Positions 1 through 6,488 are shown, counted from the stretch's first letter. The stretch: 6,488 nucleotides of DNA from Bacteroidota bacterium (GCA_024643595.1 JAHEMS010000212.1:1-6488), one strand, 5' to 3'. The notes: generated by a model from the sequence alone, not told the origin. Numbers and translations: made by a program.

Positions 1-824
1 CCTTCTGCACCAAATGATCGAAGTTGATCGATGCGTTCCCAGAAATCATTTTCATCAACTACCGAATGTAAAGAGGACCACCCCTTTCGCGTAAGTGGCA
101 AAATCGTTGGCGATTTCATTCCGGGAATGATACTGGTAATGGACTCGATCGCTTCATTAGGACAGTTCAACAAGATGTATTTATTACTCTTTGCTTTTTG
201 AACGGCCTCAATTCTAAACAAAAGGCTTTCTAGAATTACTTTTTTATCGATGGCTAACGAAGGGGTGCTTATAATCACAGCTTCCGATTCCATAACATGA
301 TCGACTTCACGAAGCCCATTATTCAGAAGCGTACTTCCGGTGCTGACAATGTCACAGATCGCATCGGCCAATCCAATGCTTGGGGCGATTTCTACGGAGC
401 CACTGATTTCATGGATCCCGGCTTTCACACCATTCGCTTTTAAATATTTCTTTACAATGTTTGGGTAGGAGGTAGCAATGTTTTTCCCGTCAAGGTCTTT
501 GATGGAATTGTAAACCTGTCCGCGTGGAACCGCGATGGACAATCGACATTTTGCAAAGTCTAATTTCTTGACAAGTGTATTTTTTCTCTGTTTCTCGATA
601 AAGACATTTTCACCTACGATCCCAATATCGGCAACATTATCTTCAACGTATTGAGGGATATCATCATCGCGAAGAAACAATAATTCGACAGGAAAATTTC
701 TTGCTTGGGTTTTCAGTTGATTGCTGCCGTTGCTAAACGCCAGCCCACTTTCTTTCAGTAGTTTAAGTGAGCCTTCCTGTAGGCGTCCGGATTTTTGAAT
801 GGCAATTCGTAAAGGGTTTTGCAT
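1..824 (-). CDS. hisG: ATP phosphoribosyltransferase HisG, long form (partial, C-terminal end cut off)
   Basis: HisG catalyses the first committed step of histidine synthesis in the cytoplasm, joining ATP and PRPP to give phosphoribosyl-ATP. The ATG at 824 opens a frame of 274 codons with no stop before the window edge. Visible landmarks are the N-terminal RIAIQKSGRL (residues 6-15), DIGIVGENV (66-74), and the PRPP-binding loop DAICDIVSTGSTL (154-166), followed by NGLREVD. Residues from about 205 onward, including ILLNCP and IIPGMKSPT, fit the C-terminal ACT-like regulatory domain of long-form HisG, which binds histidine for feedback inhibition. Long-form enzymes do not need HisZ. The last visible residues, FGAEG, match the start of the conserved C-terminal tail, so roughly ten residues are missing. 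The gene is the first structural gene after a histidine attenuator, and further his genes are expected beyond the left edge. Identification is secure; downstream gene content is inference. Confidence 0.96.
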   Translation of the reverse strand, partial: MQNPLRIAIQKSGRLQEGSLKLLKESGLAFSNGSNQLKTQARNFPVELLFLRDDDIPQYVEDNVADIGIVGENVFIEKQRKNTLVKKLDFAKCRLSIAVPRGQVYNSIKDLDGKNIATSYPNIVKKYLKANGVKAGIHEISGSVEIAPSIGLADAICDIVSTGSTLLNNGLREVDHVMESEAVIISTPSLAIDKKVILESLLFRIEAVQKAKSNKYILLNCPNEAIESITSIIPGMKSPTILPLTRKGWSSLHSVVDENDFWERIDQLRSFGAE

Positions 825-853
825 TGCTTATTTTTATATAGTAGTTAATAAAC

Positions 854-889
854 AAAAAAAAGGCTTGTCAGTTCGTGACAAGCCTTTTT
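854..889 (-). terminator. intrinsic terminator of the his attenuator
   Basis: A perfect 14-bp inverted repeat (876-889 with 857-870) encloses a 5-nt loop (871-875). Read on the minus strand it is followed directly by a run of eight T (861-854, the first five of which can pair with the stem A residues). The GC-rich core is GGCTTGTCA with TGACAAGCC. It ends 29 nt before the hisG ATG at 824 and begins 19 nt after the leader peptide stop, so its only sensible role is premature termination of the his transcript. It is nearly symmetrical and could also stop plus-strand transcription, but no plus-strand gene ends nearby. Confidence 0.92.
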
Positions 890-966
890 CTTAAAAAGTT
901 AATATGTTTTATTCAAACACAGCTTGGCCACGCATCGAGGTTAAATGATGATGGTGGTGAAGGCTG
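862..966 (-). promoter_or_regulatory. histidine operon transcription attenuator (alternative hairpins 1:2, 2:3, 3:4)
   Basis: Four mutually exclusive RNA segments can be drawn by eye on the minus strand. Segment 1 (966-954) overlaps the first His codons and can pair with segment 2 (932-920): CAG:CTG, a bulged C, CTT:AAG, a 2x2 internal loop, then CCAC:GTGG. Segment 2 can instead pair with segment 3 (883-874) as antiterminator: CGTGG with TCACG (one G-U pair), a bulged C, then CAAGC with GCTTG. Segment 3 is also most of the 5' arm of the terminator (3:4). A ribosome stalled on His codons would cover segment 1, free segment 2, and so prevent termination and allow hisG expression. When histidine is plentiful, the ribosome moves on to the stop codon and the terminator forms. 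Attenuation of this type is established for his operons in enterobacteria; its operation here is inferred from the architecture. Confidence 0.82.
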
Positions 967-986
967 AAGTTTGTTATTATTCTCAT
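909..986 (-). CDS. hisL: histidine operon leader peptide with five consecutive His codons
   Basis: This short frame reads ATG at 986 to TAA at 909 and encodes 25 residues beginning MRIITNFSL, then five histidines (codons 10-14, positions 959-945, CAC CAC CAT CAT CAT), then LTSMRGQAVFE. It lies upstream of hisG on the same strand and is followed 19 nt later by an intrinsic terminator. That is the classic layout of a ribosome-stalling leader peptide: scarce charged tRNA-His stalls translation in the His run, and this decides which RNA hairpin forms. No convincing Shine-Dalgarno sequence precedes the ATG, which is usual in Bacteroidota. The product itself probably has no function after synthesis. 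The symbol hisL is used by analogy with enterobacterial leaders; sequence similarity outside the His run is not claimed. The His run, the position and the following hairpin together make chance unlikely. Confidence 0.9.
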   Translation of the reverse strand: MRIITNFSLHHHHHLTSMRGQAVFE

Positions 987-994
987 TTGTGTAG

Positions 995-1025
995 CAAAGA
1001 AATCAAAAGCCACCCAAAAATCAAA
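995..1025 (-). promoter_or_regulatory. candidate Bacteroidota promoter for the his leader
   Basis: On the minus strand TTTG (1025-1022) is followed after 19 nt by TTTCTTTG (1002-995). This fits the Bacteroidota housekeeping pattern of a -33 TTTG and a -7 TAnnTTTG box at about this spacing, with one mismatch in the -7 box (T for A). Transcription would begin a few bases after 995, leaving almost no untranslated sequence before the leader ATG at 986. The region is AT-rich and T-rich, so a chance match is possible. Confidence 0.4.
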
Positions 1026-1053
1026 GCCTACGATTCAATTTTCTCTTTTATTT

Positions 1054-1083
1054 CTTGAGGATCATTTAAAATAGTGATCTTTG
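1054..1083 (+). promoter_or_regulatory. candidate promoter for the TPR lipoprotein gene
   Basis: CTTG (1054-1057) and GATCTTTG (1076-1083) are 18 nt apart and approximate the Bacteroidota -33 and -7 boxes, each with one mismatch. Transcription would start near 1088-1090, giving a 5' untranslated region of about 28 nt before the ATG at 1118. The 131-nt region 987-1117 must hold promoters for both divergent units, and this is the best plus-strand candidate that I see in it. An imperfect palindrome, GATCA-N10-TGATC (1060-1079), overlaps the spacer and the -7 box. It could be an operator, but short palindromes of this kind are common in AT-rich DNA. Confidence 0.3.
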
Positions 1084-1117
1084 CTCCAGATTGTTAAAAG
1101 CAGTAGATCGCTCCAAA

Positions 1118-2146
1118 ATGAAATACATTAACCGTATTATACCTTCAATCCTATTATTAATCCTCCTTATTTCATGTTCTGAGAAGAAAGAGGCTAGACT
1201 TCAACGCTTTTTGGAAAAGGGAAATGAAATGGTCAAAAGACAGAATTATCCAGAGGCCATGGAGTATTATCAGGAGGCTATTGAATTGGATTCATGTTAT
1301 CCCGATGCGTGGAATAATATTGGTATTCTTCAATACCGTCAGGGTAAATTATTGGAGGCAATGTCGAGCTATAATCAGGCGCTTACCTGCAAGAGCACCT
1401 ATACAGATGCACTGTATAACCGCGCGATGGTTTTTTATGAATTGAAAAACTATTCCAATGCATTAAATGATATTGATCAGGTTCAAAGGGTTTACCCTGA
1501 TTCCAGCACAATTCATTTTATGCGGGGATTGATTCAAGTTGGTTTACAAGAGTATGCACACTCCATTGAGTCGTTTCAGAAAGCGTCTGCAAACGATAGT
1601 TTGAATGCAGAAGTGTTGGTTAATTTGGGATCGGCTTATTATTTCTTTGATGATTTTGCAAATGCAGATCGTTATTTAAAAAAGGCGCTGACCTTAAATC
1701 CTGAAGAAATATTTGCATACAATACACTTTCCTTAATTGAAATTGAAAAGGGGGAATATCAGCAAGCGCTTGATTTGATTACAACAGCGTTAGCATTTGA
1801 AGTTGACAATCCGTATTTGATTAATAACCGTGGATATGTTTATCTGTTAATCGATTCATTGGATAAAGCGCAAGCCGATATTGACATGAGCATTAAATTG
1901 GATACAGACAATGCTTGGGCCTATCGTAACAAAGGAATATTTTATTTGAAAACCGGGAAGTATGAAGATGCTGTTCGACTTTTAAACCAATCCATAAAAA
2001 TGGATGCTAGTGTTGATCCCGTATATTTTTATTTATCCGAAGCGTATCTCCAACTAGGAAAATGGGATGAAGCATGCAATGCGTGGAAGGAATCAGTAAA
2101 TAAGGATGAGCAGGGTAGAACAACAACGATGAAACCGTGTAAATAA
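1118..2146 (+). CDS. tetratricopeptide-repeat lipoprotein
   Basis: The product is a 342-residue lipoprotein of unknown specific role. I chose the ATG at 1118 over an upstream in-frame TTG at 1091 because it places a textbook signal peptide at the start: MKYINR, a hydrophobic stretch (residues 7-18), and lipobox LISC with Cys20 as the lipidated residue. The residues after Cys20 (SEKKE) are charged, which hints at export beyond the inner membrane, but they do not clearly match a surface-export signal. Nine head-to-tail 34-residue TPR units fill residues 31-332 with almost no linker; the clearest are unit 1 (NYPEAMEYYQEAIELD), unit 5 (ANADRYLKKALTLNP) and unit 8 (GKYEDAVRLLNQSIKMD). TPR superhelices bind peptides or partner proteins, so a scaffold or assembly role in the envelope is likely. 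Two cysteines near the C-terminus (320 and 341) could form a disulfide. The gene is divergent from the his operon and convergent with susCD, so it appears monocistronic. No catalytic domain is visible. Confidence 0.88.
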   Translation: MKYINRIIPSILLLILLISCSEKKEARLQRFLEKGNEMVKRQNYPEAMEYYQEAIELDSCYPDAWNNIGILQYRQGKLLEAMSSYNQALTCKSTYTDALYNRAMVFYELKNYSNALNDIDQVQRVYPDSSTIHFMRGLIQVGLQEYAHSIESFQKASANDSLNAEVLVNLGSAYYFFDDFANADRYLKKALTLNPEEIFAYNTLSLIEIEKGEYQQALDLITTALAFEVDNPYLINNRGYVYLLIDSLDKAQADIDMSIKLDTDNAWAYRNKGIFYLKTGKYEDAVRLLNQSIKMDASVDPVYFYLSEAYLQLGKWDEACNAWKESVNKDEQGRTTTMKPCK

Positions 2147-2147
2147 T

Positions 2148-2171
2148 AAAAAAGGGCCGAAGCCCTTTTTT
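2148..2171. terminator. bidirectional intrinsic terminator between convergent genes
   Basis: A perfect 10-bp stem AAAAAAGGGC / GCCCTTTTTT (2148-2157 with 2162-2171) surrounds a 4-nt loop. It begins 1 nt after the TPR gene stop and lies 18 nt beyond the susD stop on the other strand. Each strand ends in a six-T run, so it can terminate both units. On the minus strand the loop is C-UUCG-G, an especially stable tetraloop, which suggests it works best for the susCD transcript. Confidence 0.92.
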
Positions 2172-2189
2172 ATTTAAGTTATAATTGGA

Positions 2190-3515
2190 TTAGTTTTCTG
2201 TAGAAGGTAGTGGAAATTCCGTAAAGATGACCTGTGTAGCTCCAGCAACCGGATCAATAGTGACATACGTATCATTTAATCTATCATACCGTCTTAAATC
2301 AATAGCACGTTGACCTTCAGCCCAAAATGAGTATCTACGCTGGTTCAACATTTCATCAATAAGTAAAGCTTTGTCATTAATGATTGCTGGTTTGTTAACA
2401 GATAGTTTACCAAGCCCAGCTGCTTCTCTAACTATATCCAAGGATGTTACCGCAGCCGCTAATTGATCTAATTGGATTTGACATTCAGCATGAATTAAAA
2501 TCAATTCTTCATTCCTGATGATATCAATTGGGGATGATGATGAAGGGTAGAGTCTTGTTTCATGTGTGCCATTTAATCCACTCTTAGCAGTCGGACTATC
2601 ACGCACCGCAGTTTTGCTTGAAACTCTAGTGTCACCAGCTTCCGCATCTAATATGAAATGATTGTTTACTATAATTTGATCTCCACTTTGTTGAGGTGTT
2701 TTAAATAAATTATTCAAGATATCCTGTCCACCAGTAGTAAAGACCATTTTAGGTCCAAGGTCTAGGTTACTTGTCGGATCGTAAAACGAGGCATTTAGGT
2801 AGGTCATTGCATCACTATATAAGCCTCTATAAAGAGCTACCCTTGCAGCAAGCGCTCTATTAAATTCTCCAAAAGTTGAGGGTGTATCAAATCCGGCAAA
2901 ACCCGAAGTAAGTGGAAATACAAACTCAGCACCTGCCAATTCAGTAAATCCTTCATTAAGAAGTGTGGCAATCTCTGTGAAGGCAGCAGCTTTTGTTTCT
3001 ATTGGACCTAAATTCAACGGGTCAGCAACATCTAATCTAATCCCATTATTATTTTGGTTATTGATTAAAAGTAGAAACTGATGGGCCTTCATAGTTTTTG
3101 CAAAAGCAGAGTACCCTTTCTTTTGTTCATCTGATAAGACTGCATTTGGCGCGCCTTGTAGAATAAGATTACAATTCTTAATTGTTTGATACCGGTCATT
3201 CCATGAGGCAGTGGTATAAAACGAGTTGTTATCTAGCCCACCTGGTTCTGTTCCAATAAGATCTGTAGTATTTCTTGGATCTGCATCAAAAACATAAAGC
3301 TCGCGAGCTATTGTACCCAAAGCAGTAGCATATATGCTGTAGTTAGCCCTCATATTAGCTTGCACTCCAACTACCAGATTGTTCAAATCTGCTTTAGTTG
3401 GATTGTCTGAAATTGCTGGATTATTAGGGTTTATTTGATCCTCAATAGTGCAACTTGCAGCTAATATGAGAAAGCTCAATATGATTAATTTCTTATTTAA
3501 TATTTTCATGATCAT
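2190..3515 (-). CDS. SusD/RagB-family outer-membrane nutrient-binding lipoprotein
   Basis: SusD-like proteins sit on the cell surface as a lid over their SusC partner and help capture oligosaccharides, peptides or other nutrients. The frame encodes 441 residues from the ATG at 3515; an equally plausible ATG at 3509 would give 439. The signal peptide ends in lipobox LAASC with Cys22 as the lipidation site. The N-terminal part (about 23-230) is helical and holds the SusD-like N-terminal region. The C-terminal part carries family hallmarks: RNEELILIHAEC (334-345), the helix QLAAAVTSLDIVREAAGL (351-368), NQRRYSFWAEGQRAIDLRRY (391-410) and the closing FPLP (434-437). At about 440 residues it is shorter than many SusD proteins, which often exceed 500, but both ends are intact. 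It starts 4 nt after the susC stop, so the two are almost certainly co-transcribed and translationally coupled. The substrate cannot be read from the sequence, and no degradative enzyme is adjacent. Confidence 0.95.
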   Translation of the reverse strand: MIMKILNKKLIILSFLILAASCTIEDQINPNNPAISDNPTKADLNNLVVGVQANMRANYSIYATALGTIARELYVFDADPRNTTDLIGTEPGGLDNNSFYTTASWNDRYQTIKNCNLILQGAPNAVLSDEQKKGYSAFAKTMKAHQFLLLINNQNNNGIRLDVADPLNLGPIETKAAAFTEIATLLNEGFTELAGAEFVFPLTSGFAGFDTPSTFGEFNRALAARVALYRGLYSDAMTYLNASFYDPTSNLDLGPKMVFTTGGQDILNNLFKTPQQSGDQIIVNNHFILDAEAGDTRVSSKTAVRDSPTAKSGLNGTHETRLYPSSSSPIDIIRNEELILIHAECQIQLDQLAAAVTSLDIVREAAGLGKLSVNKPAIINDKALLIDEMLNQRRYSFWAEGQRAIDLRRYDRLNDTYVTIDPVAGATQVIFTEFPLPSTEN

Positions 3516-3519
3516 TACT

Positions 3520-6444
3520 TTAGAAGTTAAGACTTAAATGAAAGAAAGCCTGTTTCATACTTGGATACGGTGTAACATCCAATCCATTAGAGATAACATT
3601 ACTACCATTGGTTGAAACCTCAGGATCCCAACCAGCATAATCCGTATTTGTTAGTAGATTCTTTCCTGAAACTCCAACGCGAATACTTTCAAATACATTA
3701 CTCAAGGATCCTAACTTATTACTACCAATAGTATAATACAATCCTACTTCACGAAGTCGAACATAACCAGCAGGTTGCACCCAAGTATCGGCATACTGAG
3801 CATTTCCAGGACGTGAGTCAATTTCCGGAGAAGTTCCACCATCATCCGTTAATAACTTTGTTAAATTCAAATTCTCACCACCTTTTTTCCAATGTACTAA
3901 AAATGAAAACTCTAGGTTGTTAAAGAAAGTTAGTGTATTTGGGAAAGACATTTGAAAGTCAGGTTGTGTTTCGCCTACAATAGTTGGTACACCGCCAACA
4001 TTTTGCCAAATGGCTGTTACAGAATTTCCTTCTTTCAAATAGAAAGTACCTAACCCTAATCCAAATCCATTATTAGGGACAGGAAATGGTGCCACCCCAA
4101 GTCTTGTTAGGGTTGATTGAGTAGTCCAAAAATTAGCGGAAGTGGTCCAGCTAATTTTTTCGGAGCTTACAGGTTTTGCGGTAACCGCTACTTCAATACC
4201 CTTGTTTTCTAAATCTGCTTTGTTGATAACTTCCGTTCCAAATCCTGAAGAAGTAGCTAATGAATTATCAAAGAGTAAGTCATTAACTTTTCTTTTAAAG
4301 TAGGTGACTTCTAAACCAATTCGATTATTTAGGAACCCTAAATCCACACCAAATTCTAGTTCTTTAGAAGTTTCAGGTTCCAAATCAGGAGTGCCCTTAT
4401 TTGTACTCGTTATAACACCGTTAAGGCCTTCAATATTAGTGGCATCGAGTGTTGTGAAAAGTGAACCATACCGTGCACTACTTCCTGTTTCTCCATATGC
4501 AACTCTAACCTTGAAATGATTCACGGAAGTGACAGTCCAAAAATCAAAATTCGCAATGTTAGCAGCAAGTGATCCTTTTAAAAATGGATAGTATTTGTTG
4601 GGATCACCATTAAGACTAGATTTATCAGCACGTATACCTAAAGTACCAATAATTTTATCATCATAGTTGGCGGTTTCTTGAAAAATAAGACCAAACTCTT
4701 CTTCATTTTCTCTAGTTTGTGTGATGGATTGAGAACCACCCATCGTTAAACTCGTTTGACCGGGTATTAATTGTGTTGCCTGATTAAATACTAAATCTCT
4801 TTTGAAATTAAGATAAGACATTCCCGCTTGGCTTGAAAGCGTCAGCTTTCCACCCATTAATACCTTGTCGAATATTAGGAAACCTTGATAATTAAAATTT
4901 GAAAAAGTATTTTTTCCAACTCCTATAAATCCATTTTGTTTTCCACGTTGTGATTGGTGTCCTTCAGGGACATAAACATATGATTCATCAACAAAGTAAT
5001 CAAAACCTCCATTAACAGTAGCTTTTAACAAAGTGTTAGCATTCTGAATAATATTGTAATCAAATTTCAATCCTTGTATAAATCGGTTAACTACATCATC
5101 ATTTTTAGCAAGATCTCGAACCATTAACATATTTCCAGAAGTACCCGGGTCGAGGTTATCTGGGTAGTTTCCAAACTCATCAGGATGTAGATCAGTCCAT
5201 GCACGAGTATAAGCTAAATTATATCCTGCAGATAAACCTCCTTCATTTTCGTTTCCTGTAAATCCACGATTGGTATTTGAATAGTTATAGTTTGAATTTA
5301 CTCCAATAGATATCTTATCATTGAATTTATGTTCAATGTTCATCCGCAGCGATTTCCTTTCGAAACCAGTGCCTTTCATAATTCCTTCTTCATCATGTAA
5401 CGAGCCTCCAACAAAAAATTTGGTTTTAGCATCACCACCCGATATAGAAATATTGGTATTAGTTATGAAACCTGTTTCTCCAAAAAGTTCGTTTTCATAG
5501 TCAAAAATCTTTCCAGCTGATTGTGCAGCCTCAAAACGAGGAACTTCTCCAACTCCAAAAGTGGCTGCAACATTTGTAGAGTTCCAATCTCTCATTCCAA
5601 GATAACGTTGGATTTTGTTAAAGCCGAAATCTTGATTTAGACTAATTCTTGTCTTTCCCGAGTTACCTCTTTTTGTGGTTATAATAACAACACCTGCATT
5701 TGCTCGTGTACCATATATTGCCGCAGCAGATGCTCCCTTTAGAACTTCTATGTTTTGAATATCGTTTGGATTAATATCAGCAATTCGAGTGGATGAATTT
5801 TCTTCATTACCACGATTTGCTCCAGAAGCAAACCTTAATCCACTTGGAATCTCTGCGTTACTGATATAAACACCATCGATAATGTAAAGTGGCTGGTTAT
5901 TTCCTGAGATTGAAGAAATACCTCTTAGCCGCATTCCCAATCCACCACCTGGAGCTCCAGAAGCAGCAACAATATTAACTCCTGTTAGTTTTCCGTATAG
6001 CGCTCCATCAACAGTAGATTGAGGAGTTGTGCCCACTAATTCCTGACCAGAGACTGTACCAACTGCATTTGCAAGGTTGGATCTCTTAATGGAACTAGCT
6101 AAACCAGTAACAACAACTTCTTCTAAACTCGTAATATCTTCCTCGAGTTTTATTGATAAAGAGGAGGTTGATGAATTGATACTAACTTCTAGTGTTCGAT
6201 AACCAATAAAAGAAACGATTAACGCTTCTGTCCCTGACGGTACAGACAATGAAAAAGTTCCATTTGCATCGCACACAGTTCCCTGTGTTGTTCCTTTAAT
6301 CACAACGTTTACACCAGCGATTGTTTCGCCAGTTCCTGCATCTGTAACAGTGCCTGTTATGGTATTCTGTCCAATTGCTAATCCTGTTGATACTATTAGT
6401 AAAAACAGAATCCTACTGAGTGTTTTAAAGTAAAATTTTGTCAT
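3520..6444 (-). CDS. SusC/RagA-family TonB-linked outer-membrane transporter
   Basis: SusC-like proteins are 22-strand outer-membrane barrels that import a ligand captured with SusD, using energy from the inner-membrane TonB-ExbBD complex. From the ATG at 6444 the protein has 974 residues, normal to slightly short for the family. Domains in order are a signal peptide (1 to about 25, cleavage probably in AIGQN), a carboxypeptidase-D-regulatory-like beta-sandwich (about 28-103, starting TITGTVTDAGTGE), the family linker EEVVVTG (108-114), the plug (about 115-260, with PLYIIDGVYI, NPNDIQNIEVLKGASAAAIY and GVVIITTKRG), and the barrel to the C-terminus. The last residues, FFHLSLNF, form the final aromatic-ended strand recognised by the Bam machinery. 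An in-frame GTG at 6468 would add eight residues before the signal peptide and is less likely. There is no N-terminal STN signalling domain, so control through a sigma/anti-sigma relay is not expected. It is the first gene of a susC-susD pair; its promoter is not identifiable within the window. Confidence 0.96.
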   Translation of the reverse strand: MTKFYFKTLSRILFLLIVSTGLAIGQNTITGTVTDAGTGETIAGVNVVIKGTTQGTVCDANGTFSLSVPSGTEALIVSFIGYRTLEVSINSSTSSLSIKLEEDITSLEEVVVTGLASSIKRSNLANAVGTVSGQELVGTTPQSTVDGALYGKLTGVNIVAASGAPGGGLGMRLRGISSISGNNQPLYIIDGVYISNAEIPSGLRFASGANRGNEENSSTRIADINPNDIQNIEVLKGASAAAIYGTRANAGVVIITTKRGNSGKTRISLNQDFGFNKIQRYLGMRDWNSTNVAATFGVGEVPRFEAAQSAGKIFDYENELFGETGFITNTNISISGGDAKTKFFVGGSLHDEEGIMKGTGFERKSLRMNIEHKFNDKISIGVNSNYNYSNTNRGFTGNENEGGLSAGYNLAYTRAWTDLHPDEFGNYPDNLDPGTSGNMLMVRDLAKNDDVVNRFIQGLKFDYNIIQNANTLLKATVNGGFDYFVDESYVYVPEGHQSQRGKQNGFIGVGKNTFSNFNYQGFLIFDKVLMGGKLTLSSQAGMSYLNFKRDLVFNQATQLIPGQTSLTMGGSQSITQTRENEEEFGLIFQETANYDDKIIGTLGIRADKSSLNGDPNKYYPFLKGSLAANIANFDFWTVTSVNHFKVRVAYGETGSSARYGSLFTTLDATNIEGLNGVITSTNKGTPDLEPETSKELEFGVDLGFLNNRIGLEVTYFKRKVNDLLFDNSLATSSGFGTEVINKADLENKGIEVAVTAKPVSSEKISWTTSANFWTTQSTLTRLGVAPFPVPNNGFGLGLGTFYLKEGNSVTAIWQNVGGVPTIVGETQPDFQMSFPNTLTFFNNLEFSFLVHWKKGGENLNLTKLLTDDGGTSPEIDSRPGNAQYADTWVQPAGYVRLREVGLYYTIGSNKLGSLSNVFESIRVGVSGKNLLTNTDYAGWDPEVSTNGSNVISNGLDVTPYPSMKQAFFHLSLNF

Positions 6445-6488
6445 AATATAAATTTGGTTGAAGTTCACATAATGTAGTAATATTCCTT

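Noticed and set aside
945..1058. A 37-codon plus-strand frame starting ATG ATG ATG, antisense to the his leader peptide
   Set aside because: Its repeated Met codons are simply the complement of the His codon run, and it overlaps the divergent promoter region. The minus-strand leader explains the sequence better.
1091..1117. TTG at 1091 as the start of the TPR lipoprotein
   Set aside because: It adds nine polar residues (MLKAVDRSK) before the signal peptide, and the ATG at 1118 gives a standard lipoprotein signal of 20 residues.
825..1117. A riboswitch or T-box element instead of a leader-peptide attenuator before hisG
   Set aside because: I see no T-box sequence or tRNA-acceptor-binding bulge, and the translated His run with competing hairpins accounts for the whole region.
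1224..1445. A 73-codon open frame inside the TPR lipoprotein gene
   Set aside because: It lies in another frame of a clear repeat protein and is rich in Arg, Trp and Ile with no domain features. It is a shadow frame.
4304..4519. A 71-codon plus-strand open frame opposite susC
   Set aside because: It is fully antisense to the barrel region of SusC and has no recognisable features; it is a shadow frame.
6445..6468. GTG at 6468 as the susC start
   Set aside because: It would place eight extra residues (MNFNQIYI) before a good signal peptide that starts with MTKFYFK at 6444. An ATG start is more likely.
6445..6488. A susC promoter in the last 44 nt of the window
   Set aside because: The stretch is AT-rich but I found no convincing TTTG / TAnnTTTG pair at the right spacing. 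The promoter probably lies beyond the window edge.

Overview
The window looks like chromosomal DNA from a member of the Bacteroidota, probably a free-living Cytophagales- or Flavobacteriia-like bacterium. The evidence is a paired SusC-like TonB-dependent receptor and SusD-like lipoprotein, two lipoproteins with short Bacteroidota-style signal peptides, AT-rich intergenic DNA, start sites without clear Shine-Dalgarno sequences, and candidate promoters resembling the TTTG / TAnnTTTG pattern of this phylum. The genus cannot be fixed from what is visible.

Left part (1-1025, minus strand): the start of a histidine biosynthesis operon. The first 274 codons of hisG (ATP phosphoribosyltransferase, long form) run off the left edge only about ten codons before the expected C-terminus. 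Upstream lies a complete transcription attenuator. It consists of a 25-codon leader peptide gene with five consecutive His codons, a candidate antiterminator, and a 14-bp intrinsic terminator ending 29 nt before the hisG start codon. A candidate promoter sits just before the leader. This is the most informative find in the window.

Middle part (1026-2171, plus strand): a divergently transcribed gene for a lipoprotein made almost entirely of nine consecutive tetratricopeptide repeats. It ends in a strong hairpin that also serves as the terminator for the convergent operon on the other side.

Right part (2190-6488, minus strand): a tight susC-susD pair, transcribed susC first, with 4 nt between the two genes. 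SusC forms the outer-membrane barrel and SusD the surface lid of a nutrient importer energised by TonB. No glycosidase, peptidase, sigma factor or anti-sigma gene lies in the window, so the substrate is undetermined. The susC promoter is not recognisable in the 44 nt left before the window edge.

The three units appear functionally unrelated: histidine synthesis, a TPR lipoprotein of unknown role, and nutrient uptake. I see no mobile element, CRISPR array, tRNA, rRNA or clear pseudogene. The genes are of well-known families; the un-annotated histidine attenuator is the part most likely to be missed by standard gene calling.
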